A DNA stretch of 64,000 nt from Petaurus breviceps papuanus (GCA_028583685.1 JAMXIF010000086.1:18226483-18290482), one strand, 5' to 3'. Shown: positions 11,168-22,085, counted from the first letter of the stretch. Notes: generated by a model from the sequence alone, not told the origin. Translations and numbers: made by a program.

Positions 11168-12410
11168 TATGGCCATGTGAAAAGAGAGAAAGAGACCAGT
11201 GGGAGAGATGTTCTGGAGTACAGTCAGAGTAGAGAGTTGAGGATAATGTCAATATTGGAGAACTTGAGTGACTGAAAGAATGGTGCTGTCCTTGACAGAA
11301 ATAGAGAAGGTAGGAAGAGAAGGGCAGGTTTAAGAGAAAAAAATGATTTCTGTTTTGAACCTGTTGAGTTGGGAGATGTCTTTGGTACATCTGGGTGAAA
11401 TTATCTAGCAGGCCTTTGGACACTTGTGACTGGACTTTGAAAGAGAGAGATAGGAAGGGATGTTTGTATGGATTTGAGAGTCATTTTTTTAGAGATAAAA
11501 TAGTTGAATCCATGGGAAGCTGTTGAGTTTACCATAATAGAGCATAGAGAGAAATGAAAGCCCTAATATTGAGCGTTCTTGTTGCCCCCATGCATAGGGA
11601 AGGGATAACTAGCCGATGGATCTTGCAGAGGAGACTGAAAAGAATCTGTCCCACTGGAAGAGAGTCATATAAGATAAAATCTAGTTATAACCTAAAAGAG
11701 GCAGTGGGAATGAAAAAAGGAGAAAGCTAAGAATCTTAGGCTATTGTGAAGGTCAGTTGAATAATTATTCATTCTTTTGAATTTTGGAGATTTCATGGCA
11801 TCTTTTTGCATTTCAACCACCCAAATAAATCTTTGCTCCAGAGATGAAAGCTGGTCCTTGCTGAGATGGTATGTACTTGATGTTCAGATTTGGGGCTAAG
11901 TTGATGTGCAGCTCATACTGGCATAGTTTGAATTAAACAACTAACTGGATTTGGAGGACAAGAGAAAGCAAATAGATAGCTTCACATTTTTTAAATTTGG
12001 GTAACGGGAAAAGGAAGTTAAGAGGAATAACTGGCAGTGAAGATGATGATTTTGGTTTTGGACATAGTGAATTTGAATTGCTGGCAGGACCTTTGAGTAA
12101 AGATGGCCAACAAGCATTTGGAAATTTGGGGTAAGAGTTCAGGAGACTGGAAAAGATTTAAAACAGCTGTTGTAGACAGTGTAAAAAGACTTATTTGAAA
12201 TGAATGAAAGGGTTTGAAGATCAGCTTTGAGAATTGATTTGAGGTTAAAATTAACCTATGTAGGGAGCTTAAGTAAAGCCAGATGGAGCCTAACTGGGAG
12301 AAAAGGACCAGTTGAAAGGACCACAGGTTGTGCGTAGGAATAAGAGTAATTTCATCAGGAGTGAAGGAGCAAAAGAGAAGGATAAGAAGGTTCTGGTAAG
12401 ACAGGGCTGT
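11168..12410 (-). mobile_element. L2 LINE, reverse orientation, fragmented
   Basis: GAGAGATGTTCTGGAGTACAG, then TTTTGAACCTGTTGAGTTGG, GAGATGTCTTTGGTACATCTG and a second round from about 12045 (TTTTGGTTTTGGACATAGTG) follow reverse L2 ORF2. Stops throughout. Confidence 0.65.
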
Positions 12411-12411
12411 T

Positions 12412-12555
12412 AGGTGGTCCAATGGAGAGAATGCTGAACCAGAGGTCAAGAGTATCTGTGTGACCCTGAGCAGGTCACTTAATCCTGCTTCCTTGTCTGT
12501 AAAATGTAGCAGAAGATCTTTAAAGCCCCTCCCAGCTCTAAATTTATGATCTTGT
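12412..12555 (+). mobile_element. MIR3/Mar1-like SINE fragment
   Basis: GTTAGGTGGTCCAATGGAGA, TGTGACCCTGAGCAGGTCAC, then CTCCCAGCTCTAAATTTATG, the MIR3-type tail. Confidence 0.65.
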
Positions 12556-13059
12556 GCTCAAAATTTAAAAACTTGAAGGTGAAACCATGTCTAGTGATTG
12601 GAACGGTCCGGGGTGTGACTGACTGTACTGGGGAGTGGTTGAAATAGGGTAGAGGTAGCTACATTGTCAAGGGTGCTGAAAACAGACTATAAACAGTGTT
12701 TTATTTGATTATCCTTACTTCAGTTAATGTAGGTGCTGCCAAAATGTTTTAATGTTGGTACTGGGGAATAATTATGCTAACTTTATGAGGTTTTGATGAC
12801 ATGATTGGGAAAAAAACAAAACAAAATCCTAACCTTGTGCCCTGAGATTGTTTGACCTGCAACAGAACTTTCTCACTACTTTTTAAAAACAGGGTTTTAT
12901 TGTACTTAGGTGATTAAGAGACTTTCAAAGTCCCTCCACTTTAGGGCTGAAGGCACTCAGAGAGCACCAGTGTTAATGAAGGATCAGCAAACTCAGAAGG
13001 CACTTGTGGAGAACTGTACAGTTTTTAGGAATCCTGGAAGCTGAGAAAAGAAGAAAGAT
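12556..13059. other. SCAMP1 intron, unassigned
   Basis: No repeat family or exon recognised. Confidence 0.4.
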
Positions 13060-13330
13060 TTTCATTAATAATAATTAACATTAATATAACATTTACTGTG
13101 TGCTAGACACTGTGCTAAGTGCTTCATAATTAATCTCATTTGATCCTCAAAAACTCCCTTGGTAGGTAGGTGCTGTTAATTTCTCCATTTTATAGATAAG
13201 AACGCTGAGGCAAACAGGTTAAGTGATTTATCCAGGGTCACACAATAGTAAGTGTCTGACACTGGGTTGTATTGAACTAGGTTCTGTCTGACTCGACCTG
13301 GTACTCCAACCCCCCACAGTATTCTTGGTA
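13060..13330 (-). mobile_element. MIR, nearly full length
   Basis: Reads the reverse MIR: TTACTGTGTGCTAGACACTG, TGCTAAGTGCTTCATAA, TTTTATAGATAAGAACGCTG, AAGTGATTTATCCAGGGTCA. Confidence 0.85.
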
Positions 13331-13554
13331 CTCTAATACATATAGCGAAGGCATGCCTTTAATGTTTATTCTGTCATATGATATGGTGAAGTTAATATCT
13401 GTGAGCTAGTGAGATTTACTCTATGCCCTGAGAGTATGAGGATAGACATTGGTGTTTAATGTTTGAGAGCAAGGAATTCCCTGACTCTGAAATTGTATTA
13501 TTGATAAAACGTTAATTCACACAAGTCATTGGCTTATTGCATTTCAATTCAACG

Positions 13555-14160
13555 TTTTTGAACACATGAACATTATTAGGGCACTGTACTAGGTGCGGAG
13601 GATATAAAGATGAAAATCAACACCATCTCTATCCTCAGGGGATCTTCCAGTCTAATAGGAATGGCATACAGTAGAGGTGTCAGACACTTGGCCCCTGGTG
13701 AAGCCAGAACAAGGTTACAATGTAATTGGGAAATACTTAGCATTATAAAATAAATAAAAATACGACATAGGTGATGGTATATGTGGTTTGAAGTCAGAGA
13801 TCCTTTTGTATGGTTTAATAGTCCCTCTTTCTATTTCAGTTTGACACCATTGGGATAAACTATATATAAAATAAAATATATAAACTATATATAAAAATAT
13901 AGCATAAAATGGAATAGAATGTGATGGAGGCAAAGAAGTGGTCACTTTGAGCTTAGAGGTTCAGAAAGGTTTCAGGGAGCTGGTGAGTGCCTGAGCTGGG
14001 TTTTGAAGGAAGAAGATTACAGCAGGTTTCTGGATGAGAAAGGGAATGAGTTCTAGACATAGGGAACAGCATGGAGGTAGAAAAGTACAGTATGGCTAGA
14101 ACATAAGAGACCAGGGATAGTAATATGAAAGGTAAATTAAGAGACAGATTATGAATATAC
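13555..14160 (-). mobile_element. L2-related LINE fragment split by a MITE
   Basis: GGGCACTGTACTAGGTGCGG and ATCCTCAGGGGATCTTCCAG lie left of the MITE. Right of it are GAGCTGGGTTTTGAAGGAAG and GAACAGCATGGAGGTAGAAA, in the same order as the 9330-9965 copy. Confidence 0.55.
13672..13852 (+). mobile_element. hAT-type MITE (family 1)
   Basis: Ends TAGAGGTGTCAGAC and GTTTGACACCATTG are inverted repeats. The core AATTGGGAAATACTTAGCA and ATAAATAAAAATACGACATA matches the copies at 18846 and 26252. An AT-rich direct duplication (ATAAACTATATATAAAA) follows at 13855-13900. Confidence 0.7.
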
Positions 14161-15260
14161 TAAACGAAGGAATTGGCTTTTTGATCCTGTAGGCTGCAGT
14201 TGCAAACCTCCTTACATTCCCAGTACTATACCTGCCTTTTTTCATCAGAGGACTTTGCATCCTGTTTTACCAAGAAGATTAAAGGCATCAGGTTTGAGCT
14301 CCCTCATCTCCCCTCTTCCATACTTTAAATCCTCTTTCACTCTTAGTCACCGGGAATAGGATGGTCCACTCCTTTCCAAAGGGATCCCATCCACTTGTTC
14401 CCTTCATCCCATTCCTTCTGTATCCTCTGGGATGTTCTTTTGGTCATCTGCTTTCTTTCTCTCTCATCTTCATTCACATTCCCCTGCATCTACAAACACG
14501 TTCAGTTCTCTTTATCTTACTTAGAAAACAAAACCTACTCTGACCCTGCTACTTCTGTAAACCATTATCCTACATGAAATCTTTGTGCATCTTCAGTTGC
14601 TAGAATCTCTCCCCTCAAATTACCTTCTGTTTATTTTGTACATACTTATTTATATGTGAGGGTGTTTTTGTAAGTATTAGGGGCTCACTACATGCATTTA
14701 TCACTGCTTGACACAATCAGAGCTTAGTAAATGCTTGTTGATTACTTGTCTCTCTTGATAGAATATAAATTCCTGGAAGGCAAGGACAATTTCATTGTGA
14801 TCTTTTATCCCTATAGCCTAGCACATAGTACAGTAGGTGCTTAGTGTTTATAGGTCGATCTCTTTCATTTACTGCTAATCTGTGTATGTATATTGTCTCC
14901 CTTTCCTGCACCACTAACTCTCAAAATCCCTGCAATGTCCCATATATCCCTACCATGCTTAATTGTTCTCTGAAGGTCAGTAGAGAACTCTTACTGCCAA
15001 ATCCAGTAGTCTTTTCTCCATTCTTATTCTCTTTGACCTTTCTGCAACATTTGAGCATCGTCTTTATAAATTTTTTCTCCCTTGGCTTCCACGGTGCTGT
15101 TCCTGACCTCTCTTGCCCAGCCTGTTTCTTCTTAGTCTTCTCTACTGCTTCTTTTTCCTCATTCTGCCTTTCTCCCCCCACCCCCACTTCCTCCAGGGCT
15201 TGTTCCTTCACACTCTTTTCTGTCTTGATATTTTCCCCAAATCTCATACATCTCCCATAG
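14160..15260 (+). mobile_element. L2 LINE ORF2 region, interrupted
   Basis: The first part (to 14580) has the L2 phrases GAGCTCCCTCATCTCC and a CTACTTCTGTAAACCATTATCC block. The later part (14850-15260) has CTCTTACTGCCAAATCCAGTAG and TTTGACCTTTCTGCAACATTTGAGC, encoding the L2 reverse-transcriptase region. A separate L2 3' end (14590-14850) sits between. No intact frame. Confidence 0.7.
14590..14850 (+). mobile_element. L2 3' end nested in L2
   Basis: CTTCTGTTTATTTTGTACATAC, GAATATAAATTCCTGGAAGG, CAAGGACAATTTCATTGTGA, then CTAGCACATAGTACAGTAGG is the L2 tail. It interrupts an L2 ORF2 segment. Confidence 0.6.
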
Positions 15261-15274
15261 CTTCTATTTTCTAA

Positions 15275-16020
15275 TTTTTAAAAATATTTTTCCCCAATTA
15301 CATGTAAAAATAAATTATAACCTTCATTTTTTTTTAACAGTTTTGAGTTCCAAATTCTCTCCTCATTCCCTTATTGCAAAGGCAAGCAGTCTGATAGGTT
15401 ATGCATGTAGTCACACAAAACATTTCCATATTAAATTATGTTGTGAAAAAAAACATAGACAAAAAAAAGAAAAAGAAAGTAAAAAGAAAACAATATGCTT
15501 TAACCTGCATTCAAGTTGCATTAATTTTTTCTCTAGAGATGGGTAGAATTTTTTTCATCATAGATCCTTCAGAATTATCTTGGATTTTTGTATTGCAGAG
15601 AATGGCTCAGTCATTCACAGTTGATCCCTATATGATTTTGCTGTTACCGTGTGCAGGATTTTCCTGGTTTTGCTTATTACTTCACTTTGCTTTGGTTCAT
15701 GTAAGCTTTTCCAGGTTTTTTGGAAGCATTCTGCTTATCATTTTTTATAGCACTATAGCATTCCATCACAAGCTTATAACACAATTTGTTCAGCCATTCT
15801 CCAATTGATGGGCATCTCCTTGATTCATAATTCTTTGCCACCATAAAAAGAGTTGCTCTAAGTATTTTTTACATATAGGTTCTTTTCCTTGGCTTCCCCC
15901 CCCATCCTTCCCATACAAACTTAATACTGATATTACTGAATCAAAGGGTAGGCACAGTTTTATAGCCCTTTGGGCATAGTTCCAAATGTATAACTAATGT
16001 TTCGAAGACTTTCAAACCTA
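15275..16020 (-). mobile_element. Marsupial L1 3' end with ORF2 C-terminus
   Basis: From the left: reverse L1 3' UTR (TTACATGTAAAAATAAATT, GTTTTGAGTTCCAAATTCTC, then GCATTCAAGTTGCATTAAT), then ORF2 C-terminal coding in reverse (CAATTTGTTCAGCCATTCTCC, AATTGATGGGCATC; on the minus strand this encodes the conserved GEWLNKLW-like stretch) to about 16020. 5'-truncated. Confidence 0.8.
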
Positions 16021-16079
16021 TATTAGCAGGCTTTTTCTGTCTGTCTCCCTCTCTCCATCTACCCCCCCTTCCACTCCTA

Positions 16080-17440
16080 CCCCCTATGAACTCTAGTTGT
16101 ACAATTTTAGCTGCTTTTTAAGATATCCACCTAGATGTCACATCACAATAGCATGCTAAGTTTCTTAGGATAGGTCTCCTTATAACTGGTTTGCTTATCT
16201 TCCTTTATCCTCTAATCCATCATTCATATTTCTACCAAAATAATCTTCCTAATTGTATTGAATAAGTCACTTCTTATTCAGAAAACTTCATTAGATCCTC
16301 TGTTATGTCCTGAATAGAGTATAAAGGCAACCTGGCAATTGAGGTCATTCACTATAACAATTGTAAGCTTTATATTGTTGATATTATATTTATGATGATA
16401 GGACTCCATTGTGGAGTCACTTACACTAAAGGGTCCACATGCTCATAGAATCACATGGGCAAAACAAATAATTCTTTGTTCTTTTATACTGTTAACTTCT
16501 TGTGTCAGGTATATAGGGCTTGTAGGTTTTTGATTGGATGAACTTGACCTGGCAGCGCTCTTAATAAGCCATTCTTCTTCTTCTGCCTTAGTTAACATTA
16601 GATCCTCCCACCAGTTTTGTAGTCCAGATAAAGAAATTCCCCCAACTTGAGTCTCACTGGTATTGTTATATGACCCCAGGAATTTTCCTGCAACATCTAG
16701 TTCTGATCAGGAATGTCCCCTCCTACCTCTGGCACCAATTACATGTTCTTAACTAAGCCCGTTCTTAGGGTATGCAACCTTGCCACCTAAACCCCAACTT
16801 TGAGCATGTTTCTGCTCTAACATGTCTCCTTCGCCCTCTGGCTGGGGTGCTCTTCTTGCATGTGGGGACAAACTTTTGTTTATATTGTTATATAGTATAT
16901 ATTCTTTGTCTGCTTGCTGTGCTACATGACAATTAAGGTTGTGATTATATAATTTTCCTGAGTACCAATTTTCTAGAATTCCTGAATCCCAGATATGGCC
17001 AAATAAAGCATTCACATTTTGGGTCTAGCCTTCAGAGGCTTCTGTCTTTGCCTGCTCTATTCTTCCTGCTTGGAGTAGACCTCTCCCCATATTTCTGCCC
17101 ATGGAAAGCTTCTTCAAGACCTTACCTTTTCTGATTGCCTCAACTATTATTTCTTCTTTTTCAAGTTTCTTATTCTGTTTGACCTCTTCTGTGTATTTAA
17201 TCTCTTTTGCATTTTATTCTACTGTGTACCTTCTGTGTATTTAATACTCTTAAGTTTCCCATATGTTTGTGCTTCATGAATTGTTTTCTAAAGTGCACGA
17301 TAGTTATTTACATACTTGGTTCTTTACCTCTACCAGATTGTAAGCTCCTTGATGGCAGGAATGCCATTTTTCATTGTTGTCCTCACAGTACTTATATGTA
17401 ATAAATACTAAGTAAAAGTTTGTCAGACTAATGTGAAAAC
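16080..17440 (+). mobile_element. L2 LINE 3' half, split by an LTR-like insertion
   Basis: The left piece (16080-16360) has ATTTCTACCAAAATAATCTTCC and CTTCATTAGATCCTCTGTTATG. The right piece (17035-17440) has the L2 3' end: CAGATTGTAAGCTCCTTGATGG and GTAATAAATACTAAGTAAAAG. A segment of about 650 bases lies between. Confidence 0.7.
16361..17009 (-). mobile_element. Possible solitary LTR, minus strand
   Basis: The segment between two L2 pieces begins TG and ends CA. On the minus strand it has a CCAAT box (16533-16537) about 46 bases before a TATAAAAG box (16482-16487), the layout of an LTR promoter. An 88-codon minus-strand frame overlaps its right part but is not recognisable. No clear target duplication. 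Family unknown; could be another insertion type. Confidence 0.35.
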
Positions 17441-17697
17441 TCTAGTTGCTGCTGTTGAAAGTTTAGACAATGCCATTTAAATTTATGCTACTTTAGACCC
17501 TTTTTAAATGTGGCTGCCAGAGTTTCCTGCTTTTTGTTAGAGAGTATAATTTTCTGAAAATGTGGAATCATAGAGCTTATGGATATATTTCTATAATGTT
17601 ACATTTCTGTAATGTTACAGTTAGAATGCGTTATTTGTCCTAGGTCACTATGTTCTTAAAGGGGGGGAAGGTACCAAAAGATAAACATTAATTTATA

Positions 17698-17700
<3 letters not shown>

Positions 17701-17756
<56 letters not shown>
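17701..17756. repeat. (CA)n microsatellite
   Basis: About 28 uninterrupted CA units, 234 bases before the SCAMP1 exon. Confidence 0.97.
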
Positions 17757-17760
<4 letters not shown>

Positions 17761-17989
17761 TCCTAAAGTGGTGTGATCTCAGAAAGTTTAAAAATGCTTT
17801 TTGCAAGTGTTCCTCAACTGTATATGTGTGCAAATACAAAAGAATTGTCTTCCCCTCCCCACACTACCATGATAGGTATTTAAGTGACTCTTTGGGTCTG
17901 AGATGCTTATTTGCTCCTGTTAATGTTTAATGTTATACTGTAATGAGTGTCAAGTAGATTGAGAAAATTTTTTTTTCTTTTTCCTTCAG

Positions 17990-18091
17990 GAGTGATAGTT
18001 CCTTCAGATTCTTTGTTTTCTTCTTTGTGTATATTTGTCAGTTTGCTGTACATGTACTTCAGGCTGCAGGATTTCAAAGCTGGGGTAATTG
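17990..18091 (+). CDS. SCAMP1: SCAMP1 internal coding exon (third transmembrane segment)
   Basis: This exon encodes part of secretory carrier membrane protein 1, a four-pass protein of post-Golgi recycling carriers and secretory vesicles. It is 102 nt: one base closing an Arg codon, 33 full codons (Ser-Asp-Ser-Ser-Phe to Trp-Gly-Asn) and two bases (TG) of a split Cys codon. It is bounded by a pyrimidine-rich tract ending CCTTCAG and a donor GTAAGT. The peptide is strongly hydrophobic ([17 protein letters not shown]) and matches my memory of SCAMP1 residues about 212-244, the third membrane span. The residues near the end read FQSWGN, where I recall FHNWGN in human. The preceding exon (ending WYRPLYGAFR in human) was not found in bases 1-17989, so it lies upstream of the window. 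Confidence 0.96.
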
Positions 18092-18729
18092 GTAAGTGAT
18101 TTAACTTTATTTTTGTTCGTTTTCACAATCTTAACATAGTCATACAATAGTTTAGATTTCAGAGATATAAAGCTAAAAAATTCTGTAGTATGATATAAAA
18201 GTGCAAATGATTTTTCATTGTCTTATTTTTTTAACTTAGTTTAGCAAAATATTGTTGAAAGATTACATTTGGGCTGAATCATTGTCTTGAAGATTATACT
18301 CATACAGTTACTTTAAAAATAGGTTGAACACAAAGTTTGAAGACCAGTTTGTTTTCTGCAAGTTGTAATAAAATTTTAAATCTCTAAAGCAAACTTCTAG
18401 CATTAATTTCTTCTCCATGTACTTGGCCTGTTCCACGTTTTCTTCTCTACTTCATCTTTTGAGATAACATGACACCTGCTAGTCCTGTGAGGAAGATGAG
18501 GTAGTGGAGCCTGAACTCAGGGTACCACAATTTTTGTTTGGAATACCTTACATTGATGTATTATTGTTTCTTCTGTCTTACTCTTTAGTTTTTTCTTCTG
18601 CCTTTCTTAGCTTAATCACACATCAAACTGTCTGCTGGTTTATTTTATCATCCACTGCTTCTAAGTGTTTTGTGATATAATCATAGGATCATAATATTTT
18701 TGATCACTTCACTCTGTCTTTCTTACGGA
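18092..18729. other. SCAMP1 intron, unassigned
   Basis: AT-rich sequence with no repeat family recognised. Confidence 0.4.
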
Positions 18730-18845
18730 ATAGTGACTGGACCTGTGAATTTACTGGTCTAGGGAACTCCTGGACGAGGAAATTCCTTCTACAATGCTAG
18801 TCACTACCTTTCTTCACCTTAATAGTCTTAAAGAGTCACCTAGAC

Positions 18846-19207
18846 CAGAGGTGTCAAACATGCCCCTTTTCCTCCCCACCTCCGAGTCCCAAGTGTTGCC
18901 CAAACAACATTAAAATATAATTGAGAAGTATTTAACAATATAAAAATGTGACAATATAGATAATGAGGGGCGGCCAGATGGCTCAGCAAGTGTTGGGATG
19001 ACCTGGGGATCAAATCCGGGCACAGACACTCAGCACCACACCCAGAAATAACTGGCCATGTAACCTTGAGCAAGTTACTTAACCCCAATTGCTTAAAAAA
19101 AAAAAGAATATAGATAATGTTAATAGAAGGTTTTCTAAGACACTGTGTGGCCACAGAGATCCTTTTGTAGGGTTTGGTGGTCTTTCTATCTGACTTTGAC
19201 ACTACTG
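18846..19207 (+). mobile_element. hAT-type MITE (family 1) with 8-bp target duplication
   Basis: Starts CAGAGGTGTCAAAC and ends CTTTGACACTACTG, an inverted pair. Flanking ACCTAGAC (18838-18845) and ACCTAGAA (19208-19215) agree at 7 of 8. About 208 bp without the nested SINE. This is the best-bounded copy of the family. Confidence 0.85.
18966..19106 (+). mobile_element. GGCGGCC-headed SINE with perfect target duplication
   Basis: Starts AGGGGCGGCCAGATGGCTCA, contains CCCAGAAATAACTGGCC, and ends CCCCAATTGCTT plus an A tail. The perfect 13-base duplication AATATAGATAATG lies at 18953-18965 and 19107-19119. It is inside the hAT element. It differs from the common Mar1-like SINE in head and core; a second copy is at 39573. 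Confidence 0.92.
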
Positions 19208-19260
19208 ACCTAGAACATTGAGAGGTTAAATGACTTCCCCAAGGACACGTAGCCAGGATG

Positions 19261-19751
19261 TGTCAGGGGTAAGGGATAATGGGTGGGCCTGCTTCAGGCC
19301 TTTACCTTCTTAGCTTAGGTTTGGTGTTGGAATGAGACACTCATTTTGTTATTCAACAGTTAACAAAAGGAGATTTATTTAATCATAACATAAAAAAGAT
19401 ATTCAATAAGGTTACGGCAACACTTGACTTAGATAGACCAGGGTTCTGTCACCTGTGTTTGGAAATGTGTCTGGTCAGCAGGGTAAGGTGTGGTAGCTCA
19501 AAAGCCAAGTCTGAAGGGTTTTAGCTCTATGCAGAAGGCCTTTTAAAAGGGCCCATAGGTAAATAGGAAGCCATTTCACTATGACCACAGGTCTAAGGAA
19601 GTTATTTCAAGGGGCAGTTTGATCCTTAACACCCTTCCGTTCCCTGCCCCATGACAGTTAAGCAGGGGTAAGGCAGCTTTGTCACCTTTCAAGGAAAAAC
19701 TTGTCTAATCATGTGGGGGCTGGAGTGGGGTTAGGTGGTGGTCCTGTTACA
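19261..19751 (-). mobile_element. Solo LTR of an endogenous retrovirus-like element
   Basis: A 491-bp unit with LTR-type ends: on the + strand TGTCAGG to CCTGTTACA. On the minus strand it has a TTTTAAAA box near 19540 and an AATAAA signal (19374-19379) followed by TCTCCTTTTGTTAACTG, as in retroviral R-U5. It interrupts an old SINE. No internal genes remain. Target duplication not clear, so moderately old. Confidence 0.65.
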
Positions 19752-19769
19752 GAGAACTCAAACCCAATT

Positions 19770-20055
19770 CTTTTTTTTTAATTATTATTTTCCATTTACA
19801 TGTAAAAATATTTGGGGGGAGGGGTTTGGGGTTAAATGACATGCCCAAGGTCACACAGCTAGTAAGTGTCTGAGACTGGATTTGAACTCAGGCCTTTCTG
19901 ACTCCCTGGCCAGTGCTCTATCCACTATGCTGCCTAGCTACCCCTAAAAACACTTTTTTTTTTAATTCATTTTTTGAAATTTTGAGTTCCAGATTCTCTT
20001 CCTCCCTCTTTCCCTTCCCTCCACTGAGAGGGTAAGCATTTTGATATAGTTGAAC
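19770..20055 (-). mobile_element. L1 3' UTR end, split by a SINE
   Basis: CATTTACATGTAAAAATA lies left of the SINE. AATTTTGAGTTCCAGATTCTC and a GAGGGTAAGCATTTTGATATAG block lie right of it, as in the 15275 L1. Confidence 0.7.
19811..19945 (-). mobile_element. Mar1-like SINE within L1 3' end
   Basis: GGGGTTAAATGACATGCCCA, AAGGTCACACAGCTAGTAAG, then TGCCTAGCTACCCC. Flanks TAAAAATA and TAAAAACA look like a target duplication. Confidence 0.85.
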
Positions 20056-20464
20056 CCAGGTTTTTGTGACTTCAAGTCTAGCTATGCCTCATTATCTCTT
20101 GTGTTTCTTTCGAGCAAGTTAAAAAAAGATGAAGCATTTTTTCCATAACACAGGCTGTGTAGTTCGGGTATTGGTTATGGTCTGGTGCAGTACAGAAAAG
20201 TTCATGTCTACTTCAGGGCTTAGGCATGTGGCTTTCGTTAGTACATTATAGGTAGTTCTTACTCAGTCACCTTACGATAAATGACTTGAACATTTCTCCT
20301 CCACATGCTCAGCTGTCCTTTTTTGTGCCAATTGAGATGACTTGGGGAGTTGGTGAGTGAGGGAGGCATCTTCTCTTATGTGAGTGTAGATTCCTAGAGA
20401 ATTAACACATCACTGGTGCCCAAATGTCGACACCTTTGTGTAGACTGTGATAGAAAAATTACTA
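20056..20464. other. SCAMP1 intron, unassigned
   Basis: No family recognised. Confidence 0.4.
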
Positions 20465-21060
20465 CTGCCATGGGAAAGATGTAATCACAGAATTGAAAAG
20501 GATCTCATAGCTACTATCTTTTCTAACCTATACTTGAATAAGAATCCCCTCTAAATAACCCCAACAAGTGATCACCTAGCCACTGTTTAAAGATTTCTAG
20601 TGAAGGAGAGCTTCCTGCCCCCAAATAGATTGTTTTTGAAGATCTTTCCAAAGTCAAACTTGTGTGATTCTAATTTTTGATAACTTCCATCCATTGCTGC
20701 TCTGGAACCAAGCAAAGCAAGTCTAAAGGGCAGCTACGTGGTGCAATGGGTAGAGTCCCCAGCCTGGAATCAGGAAGACTCAACTTCATGAATTCTAATC
20801 CATGCTGAGACATTTTCTAACTGTGTAACCCTAGGCAAGTCAATTCACCCTATTGACCTTAGTTTCCTCATCTGTAAATGAGCTGGAGAAGGACATGGCA
20901 AATCGCTCCAATATCTCTGCCAAGGAAACCCCAAATGGGGTCACGAAGAATTGAACAGGACAGAAATTACTCAGTGACAAGAGAAAAATAAATCTAAAGC
21001 CACTTCCATGCGACAGCCCTTAAAAATACTTGAAGCCAGCTGTCAGGTATTGTAAAGGAC
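20465..21060 (-). mobile_element. L3/CR1-type LINE, split by a SINE
   Basis: The left piece ends GCTGCTCTGGAACCAAGCAAAG. The right piece (from 20990) continues GCGACAGCCCTTAAAAATAC, TTGAAGCCAGCTGTCAGG, the reverse L3 order. Confidence 0.65.
20720..20985 (+). mobile_element. Long-form Mar1-like SINE
   Basis: GGGCAGCTACGTGGTGCAAT, AACCCTAGGCAAGTCAATTC, GGAGAAGGACATGGCAAATC, then GGGGTCACGAAGAATTGAAC. A short repeat TCTAAAG flanks it on both sides. Confidence 0.85.
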
Positions 21061-21064
21061 TGTC

Positions 21065-21910
21065 ATATGATCAAATTAGCACTTGAGGAAAATGACTTTG
21101 GCAGCAGTGTGTAAGAAGGACTAGATTAGGGAGAGTCTTAGGGCAGGAAGACCAATTTAAGAGGCTGTGTAGTAATCTAGGTGAGAGGTGATGAAGACCT
21201 GAACACAGGTTGTGTAGCTTGTGTGAGTGGAAAGAAGTGGGATGTAAGAGATATTGTGAAGATAGAATGGCAAAGATTAACAACTTATTGAATATATGAG
21301 TGAGGGAGAGGGGTGAGTCAGAGGTAATGCTGAAGTGATGGACTTGAGAGTCAGGGAGGATTGTGAGGCCTTTGACAGAAATAAGGAAGTTTGGGAAAGG
21401 GGACAGTTTAGGGGACAAAGACAGTAAGTTCAGTTTTTGTACATTTGGAGTTTAGGATGTCTCTGGTATAGGGCAGTGATGTGGGCTTGAAACTTAGAGG
21501 AGGAGTTGGGCTAGGACTGTAGATCTTGGGGTCATCTGCTTAGATGTGGTAGTTAGTTAACCTATGGGGATTAAAGAGATTACTGAGAGGGAGGGTATAA
21601 GAGGGATAAGAGAAGAGGGCTCAGGACAGAACCTCAGGGAAAACTATGTGTGTGATGTGCCAGAAAAAGAAGCAGAAAAGGAGCAGCTGAGCACATAGGA
21701 GGCATGTCAGGGAAGAGCAGCATCACCAAAGTCTGAGAAGAGGAGGGGCAGCAGAGAAAGGAAGGCGGGCAGCACAGCAGCAGGCAGGGCAGCAGTGGGT
21801 AGTGCAGCAGCAGGCAGGGCAATAGCAGGCAGCAAATGGGCTGAGAAGTGTTAGGAGTGAGAAAAGATCATTAAATTTGACAAGTAAGTAGAGATTATTG
21901 GTATCTAAGT
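21065..21910 (-). mobile_element. L2 LINE ORF2, right part in element sense
   Basis: ATCTAGGTGAGAGGTGATGA, CTTTGACAGAAATAAGGAAG, TTTGTACATTTGGAGTTTAGG and CTCAGGACAGAACCTCAGGG follow reverse L2. It stops near GATCATTAAATTTGACAAG and appears to resume at 23445. Confidence 0.7.
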
Positions 21911-21924
21911 GATCAGCAAAAAAG

Positions 21925-22085
21925 GAATTGCAAACTATTACTAATTTGTTTGCTTGTTGTCTCCCCTGTGAGACCACGAGTTCTGGGACTGTTTTTTTCC
22001 TCTTTTTGTATCCCTAGCATTTAAGACTCCTAACACTCAGTAAGTGCTTGATATTTGTTTGTTGACTTGCTGACCATTTGAAAGA
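21925..22085 (+). mobile_element. L2 3' end fragment
   Basis: ACTGTTTTTTTCCTCTTTTTG, TATCCCTAGCATTTAAGACTC, CAGTAAGTGCTTGATATTTG. Confidence 0.6.

Larger units (their letters stand above)
18730..19775 (-). mobile_element. Old amniote/MIR-like SINE, split into three parts
   Basis: Pieces at 18730-18845, 19208-19260 and 19752-19775 read consecutively as one old SINE: TTTACTGGTCTAGGGAACTC, then GAGAGGTTAAATGACTTCCC, then GAACTCAAACCCAATTC. The gaps are a hAT element and a solo LTR. Confidence 0.6.

Noticed and set aside
16749-17015. 88-codon minus-strand frame as a host gene exon
   Set aside because: No recognised protein match, no splice context, and it lies in an inserted segment between two L2 pieces.
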